A stretch of DNA of 17,773 nt, from NCBI GenBank assembly GCA_049608225.1, contig JBMYXI010000068.1, positions 1 through 17,773 on the forward strand. Reading direction: 5' to 3'. Shown here one piece after another: positions 1 to 7,890 of the stretch; within the stretch, counting starts at the first letter, position 1; each line of letters starts with the position of its first letter. The stretch comes from Parashewanella sp049608225. GTDB lineage: Bacteria > Pseudomonadota > Gammaproteobacteria > Enterobacterales > Shewanellaceae. The translations under genes were made by a program, and so were the position numbers. The notes under the pieces are model-generated. The model made no database searches. It was not told where the DNA came from and worked only from the letters and a program-made list of their open reading frames with translations.

Positions 1-2031
1 ATCGAAAATACCATTTTCTTTAAAGGCTTCGAACGCGTCAGCACCTAAAATGTCTGACCAAATGTAGCTGTAGTAACCTGCGCTGTAACCACCTGCGAAA
101 ATGTGAGAGAAATAAGTACTGCGATAGCGCGGTGCAATCTCTTTCATTAAGCCCATTTTCTTAACCGATTCAGCTTCAAATTTCGCTGCGTCGCGAACTT
201 TTGAATCTTTCAGCGTATGCCAATCTAGATCAAGTAGCGTCGCAGCCATATATTCAACCGTTGCGAAACCTTGGTTGAATTTGCTTGCCGCTTGGATTTT
301 TTGAACCAATTCTTGTGGGATCACTTTGCCTGTTTTGTAGTGCTTAGCAAATTGAGCCAACACTTCAGGTTGCGTCATCCAGTTTTCCATTACTTGAGAT
401 GGGAACTCAACGTAATCACGTGGTACAGCGGTACCTGCTTGTGAACGGTATTTCACGTTAGAAAGAATGCCGTGTAGCGCATGACCAAACTCATGGAATA
501 AGGTGCTAGCTTCATCAAAAGTCAGCAGTGCTGGCTCACCTTCAGCAGGGCGAGGGTAGTTCAATACGTTAACAATAATAGGTACAGATTTCACACCGTT
601 CATGTTGTATTGCTTACGGTATGAGTTCATCCAAGCGCCGCCACGTTTGCTGTCGCGGACGAAGTAATCACCCATAAAGATTGAGATCAACTTACCATTT
701 CTGTCGTAGATCTCCCAAGTACGAACTTCTTCGTTGTATTTTGGTAAATCAGTACGCTCTTTAGCCGTAATGCCGTAAAGACGATTCGCGGTATAGAACA
801 CACCTTCAATGGTGTTTTCTAGTGAGAAGTATGGGCGCGTTTGTTGCTCGTTAAAGCTGTACTTAGCCACACGGATCTTATCGGCATAGTACCACCAGTC
901 CCATGCTGCAAGCTTGAATTTGCCACCGTCTTTGTCAATCATTGCTTGCATGTCAGCCGCTTCTGATTTCGCACGAGAAAGTGCAGCAGGCCATACGCGG
1001 TTTAGTAGTTTATAAACGTTTTCAGGCGTTTTTGCTGTACGCTCTTCCAGTACATAATGGGCATGAGTTTCATAACCAAGCAGTTTTGCACGCTCTGCAC
1101 GTAGTGCAGCAATTTTAGCAAGTACTTGTTTGTTGTCGTTTGCGTTACCGTTGTTACCACGCTCAATGTAACCCTTGTACATTTTTTCACGCAGTTCACG
1201 GTTATCTGCATAGGTTAAGAAAGGCGTGAACGATGGACGAGCAGTCGTAAACACCCACTTACCAGCATGACCGCGTTTTGTTGCCACACCCGCAGCGCTT
1301 GCAATCACGTCCTTCGGAAGACCTGCTAGATCGCTTTCATTGTCGATAACCAGCTCAAAGCTATTAGTTTCAGCAAGTAGGTTGTCACCAAACTGAAGAT
1401 TTAACTTGCCGATTTTTGCATTAAGTTCACGAAGTTTAGCTTTGTCAGCTTCATTAAGGTTTGCACCACCACGTGAAAATGACTTGTACGTATCTTCAAG
1501 CAAAATCGCTTGAGCAGTGGTAAGGTTTAGCAATTTACGTTGCTCATAAACGGCTTTTACTTTTTGGAAAAGTTTGTCATTTAAGTAAATGTCATCGCTT
1601 AACGAAGACAGCATAGGAGATACTTTTTTACTGATCTTTTGTAGTTCAGGCGTGGTATCTGCACTGGTTAAGTTGTAGAACACACTTGCTACTTTTGTTA
1701 CTAAGTTGCCTGAGAACTCCATAGCTTCAATGGTGTTCGCAAACGTTGGTTTTTCTGGGTTATCAATGATCGCTTGCATTTCAGCGCGTTGCTGAGCGAT
1801 ACCCGCTTCAAATGCTGGTAAGTAGTGCTCGGCTTTAATTGCTGCAAAGTCAGGCATGCCATGAACAGTGTTGTACGGCTTAAAGAACGGATTGGTCGCG
1901 TTCTGTTTGATGATTTGCTCAGCAGTTTGTTGAGTTGAAGCCGCAGAAGTTTGTGGCTGAGTGCTGTTACAAGCAGTTAACGCCAGTGCTAATGTAATAG
2001 CACCAACAAGCGGTTTGATGGTTCCTTGCAT
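1..2031 (-). CDS. M3-family zinc metallopeptidase, lipoprotein (peptidyl-dipeptidase/oligopeptidase type), 3' end cut by the window
   Basis: This is a zinc oligopeptidase of the thimet oligopeptidase/Dcp family (M3), expected to cut short peptides in the periplasm or at the outer membrane. The visible 677 residues run from ATG 2031 to the window edge; homologues are about 715-720 aa, so roughly 40 C-terminal residues are missing. The N-terminus is a lipoprotein signal: a positively charged start, a hydrophobic run, and a lipobox ending L-T-A-C at about residue 21. The zinc motif HEFGH is at residues 513-517 (nt 481-495). Glu542 lies 25 residues after the second His, the spacing of the third zinc ligand in M3 enzymes. 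Further on, H643 and the G-G-Y-S-A-G-Y-Y-S-Y stretch match the substrate-binding Tyr/His loop of the family. A GGGGA ribosome site precedes the ATG. I cannot tell dipeptidyl carboxypeptidase from endo-oligopeptidase specificity by eye. It is transcribed away from all other genes here. Confidence 0.93.
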   Translation of the reverse strand, partial: MQGTIKPLVGAITLALALTACNSTQPQTSAASTQQTAEQIIKQNATNPFFKPYNTVHGMPDFAAIKAEHYLPAFEAGIAQQRAEMQAIIDNPEKPTFANTIEAMEFSGNLVTKVASVFYNLTSADTTPELQKISKKVSPMLSSLSDDIYLNDKLFQKVKAVYEQRKLLNLTTAQAILLEDTYKSFSRGGANLNEADKAKLRELNAKIGKLNLQFGDNLLAETNSFELVIDNESDLAGLPKDVIASAAGVATKRGHAGKWVFTTARPSFTPFLTYADNRELREKMYKGYIERGNNGNANDNKQVLAKIAALRAERAKLLGYETHAHYVLEERTAKTPENVYKLLNRVWPAALSRAKSEAADMQAMIDKDGGKFKLAAWDWWYYADKIRVAKYSFNEQQTRPYFSLENTIEGVFYTANRLYGITAKERTDLPKYNEEVRTWEIYDRNGKLISIFMGDYFVRDSKRGGAWMNSYRKQYNMNGVKSVPIIVNVLNYPRPAEGEPALLTFDEASTLFHEFGHALHGILSNVKYRSQAGTAVPRDYVEFPSQVMENWMTQPEVLAQFAKHYKTGKVIPQELVQKIQAASKFNQGFATVEYMAATLLDLDWHTLKDSKVRDAAKFEAESVKKMGLMKEIAPRYRSTYFSHIFAGGYSAGYYSYIWSDILGADAFEAFKENGIFD

Positions 2032-2060
2032 TTTGGTATCCCCAGAATGTCGCATTTATA

Positions 2061-2109
2061 TTATTCAATCCAACAATTACCGTATGTAATCGTGGACAGC
2101 ATTGAATAA
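2061..2109. repeat. 9-bp inverted repeat upstream of the M3 peptidase
   Basis: TTATTCAAT at 2061-2069 and ATTGAATAA at 2101-2109 are exact reverse complements, 31 bases apart. They lie 30-78 bases upstream of the peptidase start, where a promoter would be expected. The spacing is long for a single operator; it could be two half-sites bound by one regulator, or chance in AT-rich DNA. No known regulator is assigned. Confidence 0.3.
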
Positions 2110-2121
2110 CAGATTATGAAA

Positions 2122-2157
2122 AGCCCTCTTCACTAAAAGCTAAAAGTAAAGAGGGCT
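2122..2157 (-). terminator. Orphan terminator-like hairpin
   Basis: AGCCCTCTT at 2122-2130 pairs perfectly with AAGAGGGCT at 2149-2157 around an 18-base loop. Read leftward, the stem is followed by TTTT, a weak Rho-independent signature; read rightward there is no T tract. No gene ends just before it on either strand, so it may be a relic of a lost gene, block spurious transcription toward the peptidase, or be an untranslated-leader structure. Confidence 0.35.
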
Positions 2158-2374
2158 GTTGTGGGTATTGTATTTACCATGACCTGAGGTTACAAGGCTA
2201 TAACCCAAGTTAGATTTTTTGTAACAAAGCTTGTAGCAGAATGAGATATCTGTCCTTTAATTTAACTTAAGCATGGGCGAGGTAACGGTAATTTTATCGC
2301 TAAAGTTCAAAGCGCAAAGAAACACTGTTAAACTCTCTTTTTAATAATTAGAACTATAAAATTAAGGGGTTACA

Positions 2375-2995
2375 TTGGAGTTGTTAGAGTTATTAAGTTG
2401 CTTTGCTGTTTTATCGGGTAGCTTTACTTACTTAGGGAAGAAAATTATTGAAACAGCTGCAAAAAATAGTCAAAAACAGTTTGAATCCGAGTTAAAAACC
2501 AAAGCAGAAAGAGAGATTGAGCATTTTAAATCTCAAATTGAAATAGAAAATCTACACCTAAAAGTAAAAATAGCTGGAGTATATGAAAAGCAGGCGGATG
2601 CACTCATAAGAATTTATGAAAGTATAGGTCAACTTGAATTGTCATTAGAGAGTTTACTTTCACAAGGGAGTTACAAAAGCGAAAATAGTAAAGAACTTTT
2701 TGATGTTTTTGTAAGAAATTTTAATGAGTTATATGTATTGCATCATAAGAATAATATTTTTCTAAGCAATGAAACAGACGGTTTTGTTGTTAATTTTTTT
2801 GATCGCTCACGTGACATTGCTATTCGAAACCAAATGAGAGTTTCAATGCATTTTAAACCATTATCAGATGCTGATTTGAAGTTATTTTACGAGAATGAGA
2901 GTAACATTGAGGAAGGTTTAGAAAAATTGAAAGTGACAAAGAAAAAAATTAAGGAAGACTTCTCTGAATTGCTTGGAGCGGCTTCGGTTAATTAA
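2375..2995 (+). CDS. Small membrane-anchored coiled-coil protein, function unknown
   Basis: I do not recognise a named family. The 206-aa protein starts at TTG 2375, preceded at five bases by AAGGGG (2364-2369). The first ATG is far downstream, beyond the predicted membrane segment, so the TTG start is well supported. Residues 3-21 are hydrophobic with few charges and look like one N-terminal membrane segment. Residues 25-75 are charged and helical (many E, K, Q), typical of a coiled coil, followed by a mostly helical cytoplasmic domain with leucine-rich stretches near 85-100 and 165-205. The gene is visibly richer in A/T than its neighbours, which fits recent acquisition. It stands alone, 53 bases before the exporter gene. 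Single-pass plus coiled-coil proteins like this are common orphan cargo in bacterial islands; any role (defence, phage-related, structural) is unproven. Confidence 0.7.
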   Translation: MELLELLSCFAVLSGSFTYLGKKIIETAAKNSQKQFESELKTKAEREIEHFKSQIEIENLHLKVKIAGVYEKQADALIRIYESIGQLELSLESLLSQGSYKSENSKELFDVFVRNFNELYVLHHKNNIFLSNETDGFVVNFFDRSRDIAIRNQMRVSMHFKPLSDADLKLFYENESNIEEGLEKLKVTKKKIKEDFSELLGAASVN

Positions 2996-3048
2996 ATCAG
3001 GCAAGATTGATTCAATTTATGTATAAAACTTGTCAAAAAGGAATTTAA

Positions 3049-3639
3049 ATGCTCGAAGCATGGTTAACACTTATTATCACCACTGGCGCATTATTAGGTT
3101 CTCCCGGGCCTGCCCCCTTAGCTTTAGCTGCTGTCGGCGCCAGTGCTGGGTTTAAACGTGGACTCCCGTTTTTATTGGGTATTTTGTCTGGTATTGCGGT
3201 TGCCATTACGTTTGCCGCAGTTGGATTAGCAGCATTATTTGAAACTTTTCCTAAAGCGCGCTTAGCCTGTGAAGTGATTGGTGGACTTTATATTTTGTTT
3301 GTGGCTTATAAAATCGCCAGTGGGAAAAATAGCGCAAGTGGTGATGAAAATGTGCCTGACTTTAAAGATGGTTTTATTTTAAACCTGTTAAATCCTAAAG
3401 TGTATGCGGCGTTTCTTGCCTTATATTCTCAATTCCTTTTGCCAATGGATAATGCCGTTTTAAGTTATGTAGCTACTGGTTTAACAGGCTTTGCAGTTGC
3501 CTGTGTGGTCGATATAATTTGGCTGTCAGCGGGTCGATTACTAAAACCCATCTTTTCAGAGCCAGCCAAAGCACAATTTATTCGTCGTGTATTTGCCGTC
3601 ACTATGGTGATCAGTGTGATGATGGCTTTTTTGCTTTAA
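3049..3639 (+). CDS. LysE/RhtB-family amino-acid exporter
   Basis: This is an inner-membrane exporter of the LysE/RhtB family, which expels amino acids or related small metabolites using the proton gradient. The 196-aa protein is almost entirely hydrophobic with about six predicted membrane segments. The family signature G-S-P-G-P-A-P (residues 17-23) follows the first helix, and the second, N-L-L-N-P-K (112-117), comes after the short charged loop at about residues 91-106. Both motifs are characteristic. The start ATG 3049 has an AAGGA ribosome site about eight bases upstream. The length is slightly below the usual 200-210 aa, but no domain seems to be missing. The substrate (lysine, homoserine/threonine, leucine, cysteine and others are known in the family) cannot be read from sequence. 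No biosynthetic neighbour or regulator suggests one. Confidence 0.9.
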   Translation: MLEAWLTLIITTGALLGSPGPAPLALAAVGASAGFKRGLPFLLGILSGIAVAITFAAVGLAALFETFPKARLACEVIGGLYILFVAYKIASGKNSASGDENVPDFKDGFILNLLNPKVYAAFLALYSQFLLPMDNAVLSYVATGLTGFAVACVVDIIWLSAGRLLKPIFSEPAKAQFIRRVFAVTMVISVMMAFLL

Positions 3640-3715
3640 CCGCAGATAGAAGCCTCCACTCTTTTATATGATATTTTACTATTAGCCATCTGTATGGATA
3701 TCAGTTAGGTTCGGT

Positions 3716-3758
3716 GCAGGAGTGAAAATAATGCAGTTGCTGTGAAACTGCACTCTGC
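3716..3758 (+). repeat. Imperfect two-part hairpin downstream of the exporter
   Basis: TGCAGTT (3732-3738) pairs with AACTGCA (3746-3752). GCAGGAG (3716-3722) can pair with CTCTGC (3753-3758) with one bulge, giving a stacked stem with an internal loop. No T-run follows, so it is not a classic terminator. It may mark the transcript end of lysE or a leader structure of the next gene. Confidence 0.3.
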
Positions 3759-3887
3759 CTTGATATCACTATTCTCTGTTTGAAAAAATTACTAGGGTTA
3801 TCGCGGTGCTTTCAGTGTAAAAAATGACATAAACAAATCACACAATTTTCATACCGTTGTTTGGTTAGTGATAGTTTGGAGTCAATG

Positions 3888-6800
3888 ATGAAGCTTCAGC
3901 TACTGTTATTTTCGGGTTTGCTGCTCTTTAGCCAAGCGGTGTTTTCCTTACCAGATCTATCTGAACCCAATGATATTTTCGCTGTTGGAAATAATGCGAT
4001 CGATATCATTAATACCAATGACAATTCAATATTGCAATGCGATCTTGTTAGCGACAAACTGCAGGGCTGTAGAAGCAAAATCGTCAGCGGACTAAATTCT
4101 CCCTATCGTGCCGTGGTCGCTAAAATACATGCTGATGTGGCTAAAATATTTGTCACTCATAAGCAAGGCAGTGATATTCATTGGTTCCCAATTAACGCAG
4201 ACGATAAAAAAATTCCAGAGAATGCGGTCGCAACCAAGATTCTACCTTCTCCTTTTGATGGTGTTGATGGCAATATTCTGGATATTCAAAGTAGCGAAAT
4301 TGGTAATGCGCAAGAGCAGTCATCCCTATTGCAAAAATTTTACTTCTCGAAAACGCCAACTAATTCAAGCTCTGAACAGGGGCAGTTTGGCTTATTAACG
4401 TTAGATTTATCAAACCCAAACACTCCAGTTACTCATGGTTGGTTTAATTTTTCAGATGTTCATATGCCAGCTTTTTTCTTAAGTCGTGACGGTGAGAATG
4501 CGATTTCGGAGAGGATAATTGGCGTGGGGCATACTGGAGGAGCATTAGCAGCGGGGCATGAACTGTATCCCTTTTCGAGTACCTTGCTTGGTAGCAATGG
4601 CCAATTTTATCCGCCCGATACCAAAGGCGGCGTTCAACAAACAACTCATGCCTCAATTGATTTCGATGTTGCCTCCATCGCTCAAGTAAACGGCAGTTAT
4701 TGGGTGACTTACAAGAGCCAAAAAAAATTCACTAAATTTAATGATTTTCCTTTAGGCGAAAAAGAAAGTGAGAACACTTATCTGGCGCCGAGTAATGCCA
4801 ATGTCACGATCCGAAAGGTGATTGCTAATGATCTCGTAAACGGAAAAATGGAGTCCTCTCGCCATTATTTTGCTGTTTTTGCCGATGATAAAAAAGTAGG
4901 ACATTGCACTGGCGCCAATGACTTTGTTTGTACGGATGCCTTTCGTTACCTTGACATGAAGTTATCGATTAATGATGAAAACGTGGCATCAACTTTAAGT
5001 TTTACTTCACGCAGTCATAACGATCATGGCTCGATTGTTTTTCGTAATTTGAATTACAGTTCATTAAGTAGTCATGACGTCGTCAATCATATCGCTATTC
5101 CAACGCAATTAATGACTGCATTTAGTGGCACTTGTTTAACTAAAATCGATTTTACAGCAAGGAGCGTGGCTCAAAATACCAATAACGATTCTTGTACGCT
5201 TAACTTTGACTTTCGAAACCTAACTAATATTCAACCTATTAGCGAGAGCTTTGATGTTGGCTTTGGCGTTAATGGCCCCTTCGGCGAAGTTGCGACACAG
5301 TTTCACTTTAATATTGATTTGCCGACAACCTTTCCTCATTTCCAGTTTCAACAACATGGAAAAATTATTGATCAATTAAATGTTCATCCAGGGGACAGTG
5401 GCTCAATCGACATTGTTTATCTTAGTAATGGCGATGAGAGTGATGGGCCAGTAATAGGCTACTCCGGTGGCATAATTCATGGGTATAGATTCAGTAGTTA
5501 TTTTACGCCGATAGGGTGTAGCTCGTTAAGTTCTGGTCAACATTGTGTATTGAATTACCATGTTCCAGTTGATGCTTTCCCTAAGGAATACGGACTGTAT
5601 TTAGATGATCCTAATGGTCTTGATGCGACTGTGAGTCGGTTGGTTTTTAATGTGTCGGGTGATATTGATGTGCTTGCCCACGCCCTTAGCCAAACTCAAA
5701 ATACGGCTAATTTAGTTCGTCTCAAAAGTATTCAGTTACAACCGGGAAACCAGACAAGTATCCGTTTTACCAATTTAGGTGTAAATACTGCGCATAATTT
5801 TAAGGTGCATTTTAGTCAACCTCAAAGTCCAGTTCCTATCAGTCTTAGTGGCAGCTGTGTAAATACTACTGATTTAACGGCGAGTGGCGGTAGCTGCGAC
5901 TTAACGATTACGCTGGCACCAAATTCTGTATTTGGGCGATTTGATCTGGTTGTTTCGGCAGATGATTATATTGGATATAGCTTACCCATCATTATTGGAC
6001 ATGTATTAGCAAATGGAATGCTGACGATCACAGATAGTCATACTGGATTGACGGGAACGGTAAGTATTAATCAAAGCGATCAGGGATATTTACAGGTGAC
6101 GAATAATACAGGATATTACTTAGGTAACCTTACTATCACTCTGCCTGAATTGGGTTTGTATCCGGCTTCTGCACAACAAAATAATAGTATTTTTTACCAG
6201 TTAAATGACGGACAATTACCGAGCTGTATCGAAGGAAGTGGTCGTGCGGGAGAGTACCATATTGCGTTAGCTCCTGCGGCAAGCTGCATTATTGCTTATA
6301 AGGTAAATGAAAATGTCATCGTGACCCAATCTGAGCCGTACATTGCATTTAATTATGATAACTTGCATGGAACAGAGCGTGAAAGGCAATGGCAACGATT
6401 GCGCTTTAGTAATCGAAGTGCAATTAGCGTGAGTTTTCAAAGAAACGGGGATGATATTCAAGATGTTCATTTAGATGCGTCAATGCCGACAACTCGATTA
6501 ACGATAACAAATCGCTCTGACTATACCATTCAAAATTTAAGATTAAACATTCTGGAGTCTGATATCCATGCTTTTTTAAATAATGCAGATTGTCAATTTA
6601 AAAGCTTGGCTGCTGACGAGTCTTGTACTATCACGGTAACGCTAGATGATCATGTGGCGGTCTTGGGAGATTACCGACTCAGATTGGAAGCCGATAATCT
6701 TCAAAGTCGAACCGTGTCACTGAATATTGCTGCTGCTAAGCAAGATACAGTCGAAGTGGATAATCGTGGTGGCTATGTCATGTATGTCGGCTATACCGAT

Positions 6801-7091
6801 TACTTTCCCAATCACAAGGGTAACGATGGACATTGCAGGTTTTCAACACCCTGTTATGCAACAAAGGGCACAGGTAGTTACACCAATCCATTTAATACTA
6901 GTGTTACTGGCATTTCTGGCCGAGAGCTTCACATGAATATGGTATGGGGAACCTCTGTCACTTTACCCTCTTGTGATGGTGGAAAGATTACCTGTACAGG
7001 AACAACCCTTAATCCCGCTTGCCGCTATTACGATGACGGGACAGGTAACCCAGATACACCACAGAATCAGTGTTTATATTACAACAAATAG
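3888..7091 (+). CDS. Large secreted protein with repeated paired-cysteine Ig-like modules and a Cys-rich C-terminus
   Basis: This is an exported protein of unknown role. I start it at ATG 3888 (1067 aa) because GGAG (3878-3881) sits six bases before it and the reading then opens with a clean signal peptide: M-K, a leucine-rich core, and a likely cleavage after A-V-F-S (about residue 20). The next ~450 residues contain short beta-like stretches near the N-terminus that recall a propeller blade, without a clear family. From about residue 490 to 940, four modules of about 90-120 residues repeat the pattern of a Cys, then L-x-x-G/A-x-S-C, then an alternating beta strand (around 543-553, 657-670, 780-800 and 902-913). 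This resembles ASPM-SPD-2-Hydin/Ig-like domains of bacterial surface proteins. The final 100 residues hold six cysteines and many Gly/Tyr/Asn. No membrane anchor, sorting signal or catalytic motif is seen. An adhesin or extracellular binding protein is the likeliest guess. Confidence 0.8.
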   Translation: MKLQLLLFSGLLLFSQAVFSLPDLSEPNDIFAVGNNAIDIINTNDNSILQCDLVSDKLQGCRSKIVSGLNSPYRAVVAKIHADVAKIFVTHKQGSDIHWFPINADDKKIPENAVATKILPSPFDGVDGNILDIQSSEIGNAQEQSSLLQKFYFSKTPTNSSSEQGQFGLLTLDLSNPNTPVTHGWFNFSDVHMPAFFLSRDGENAISERIIGVGHTGGALAAGHELYPFSSTLLGSNGQFYPPDTKGGVQQTTHASIDFDVASIAQVNGSYWVTYKSQKKFTKFNDFPLGEKESENTYLAPSNANVTIRKVIANDLVNGKMESSRHYFAVFADDKKVGHCTGANDFVCTDAFRYLDMKLSINDENVASTLSFTSRSHNDHGSIVFRNLNYSSLSSHDVVNHIAIPTQLMTAFSGTCLTKIDFTARSVAQNTNNDSCTLNFDFRNLTNIQPISESFDVGFGVNGPFGEVATQFHFNIDLPTTFPHFQFQQHGKIIDQLNVHPGDSGSIDIVYLSNGDESDGPVIGYSGGIIHGYRFSSYFTPIGCSSLSSGQHCVLNYHVPVDAFPKEYGLYLDDPNGLDATVSRLVFNVSGDIDVLAHALSQTQNTANLVRLKSIQLQPGNQTSIRFTNLGVNTAHNFKVHFSQPQSPVPISLSGSCVNTTDLTASGGSCDLTITLAPNSVFGRFDLVVSADDYIGYSLPIIIGHVLANGMLTITDSHTGLTGTVSINQSDQGYLQVTNNTGYYLGNLTITLPELGLYPASAQQNNSIFYQLNDGQLPSCIEGSGRAGEYHIALAPAASCIIAYKVNENVIVTQSEPYIAFNYDNLHGTERERQWQRLRFSNRSAISVSFQRNGDDIQDVHLDASMPTTRLTITNRSDYTIQNLRLNILESDIHAFLNNADCQFKSLAADESCTITVTLDDHVAVLGDYRLRLEADNLQSRTVSLNIAAAKQDTVEVDNRGGYVMYVGYTDYFPNHKGNDGHCRFSTPCYATKGTGSYTNPFNTSVTGISGRELHMNMVWGTSVTLPSCDGGKITCTGTTLNPACRYYDDGTGNPDTPQNQCLYYNK

Positions 7092-7249
7092 AAATTTGCT
7101 TGCCGTTGGTACTTTTGCGCACATTCTATTCTGTGTTGTACTCAGTTTACTTGGTTAGTTAAACCATACATGTCTTAAACTGAAAAGTGCCAACAGATCA
7201 TTTAACTCTGGAAAAACAATACTTCCTAACTTAGTCAATACAATCACTA

Positions 7250-7789
7250 TTATTTGTTGATTTTTGATATTTCAATTAATGCATTAAATAACTGCTTCAG
7301 ATTAGTGGTTGTTAAATTGAGATCGGCGACTTGTTTTTCAAATAAGTGATAGCTGTCCATAGCGAGGTGATTCTTAGCTAAGAGATCAGATAACTTTTTG
7401 AACAGTTGTTGATTTATATCAGCTAGCTGTGCTCTTAATTCGATCAATGAGGGAGCTTTACGTAACGAGTGATTGGCATTTAAGTAATCGGTTTGGATTT
7501 GCTTACAGCTAATAATGAGTGCTTGGGTAAACTTTATTACTGAAGTGGGATCAAGCCCGAATTGATGAGCCGTTGCTTGTGCTTTTTGTAACACGACACG
7601 CTCTTGTTTCTCGTTGGTGACTGCCAAACCTTTTATTTGTTTTATTTGCGCCACTTGAGTGCAAATAGACAATCGTTGATTAACGATTGAAAAGATATCA
7701 TTTGTCGTTGCTTGAGCTGATGATTGAGCGATTAAAGCAGAGAAAAGTAATAATAAAATACTGGCAACTTTGATTGAGTTGGCACTCAT
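7250..7789 (-). CDS. Secreted (periplasmic) chorismate mutase, AroQ-gamma class
   Basis: Predicted to convert chorismate to prephenate outside the cytoplasm. The 179-aa protein starts at ATG 7789 with AGGAG (7796-7800 complement) six bases upstream. It has a signal peptide: hydrophobic residues 8-22, then A-Q-S-S-A-Q-A with probable cleavage near residue 27. The all-helical mature part follows the AroQ pattern N-Q-R-L-S ... V-A-x-x-K ... E-R-x-x-x-Q ... F-x-x-A ... K-x-I-Q. From memory of the M. tuberculosis secreted enzyme, R39, K50, R64, Q68 and Q99 occupy the substrate-binding positions, so it looks catalytically intact. Its length matches secreted members (about 180-200 aa), which carry an extra C-terminal helical part absent from cytoplasmic AroQ. 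It is not linked to aromatic biosynthesis genes and is divergent from the USP-like gene. Exported mutases are concentrated in host-associated bacteria; their role remains unclear. Confidence 0.85.
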   Translation of the reverse strand: MSANSIKVASILLLLFSALIAQSSAQATTNDIFSIVNQRLSICTQVAQIKQIKGLAVTNEKQERVVLQKAQATAHQFGLDPTSVIKFTQALIISCKQIQTDYLNANHSLRKAPSLIELRAQLADINQQLFKKLSDLLAKNHLAMDSYHLFEKQVADLNLTTTNLKQLFNALIEISKINK

Positions 7790-7851
7790 TTAAGGCTCCT
7801 TTGGTAACGTTTATCGCTCAAGCTAACACAAGCACCTTTATTTATTCTAAC

Positions 7852-7857
7852 TATAAT
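7852..7857 (+). promoter_or_regulatory. Candidate -10 element for the USP-like gene
   Basis: TATAAT, an exact sigma-70 -10 hexamer, lies 33 bases before the start codon at 7891 in the 101-base divergent spacer. No good -35 is present 16-18 bases upstream, so an activator or weak promoter is possible, or the match is chance in AT-rich DNA. Confidence 0.35.
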
Positions 7858-7890
7858 TAATGAAACTTCATTCGTTTTGTTAGGGATAGC

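Larger units (their letters stand above)
2032..2374. other. Non-coding interval between divergent genes
   Basis: These 343 bases separate the M3 peptidase (leftward) from the TTG-start gene (rightward), so both upstream regions must lie here. I see a 9-bp dyad, an orphan hairpin and AT-rich stretches, but no coding potential, tRNA or confident sigma-70 promoter on either strand. Confidence 0.6.

Noticed and set aside
3861..3887. Upstream TTG start (3861) for the large secreted protein
   Set aside because: It would put nine extra residues before the signal peptide and has no ribosome site; GGAG six bases before ATG 3888 fits better.
6727..7158. Small plus-strand open frames overlapping the end of the large secreted protein
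   Set aside because: They are out-of-frame shadows with no family-like sequence; the secreted protein's own frame has consistent modules there.
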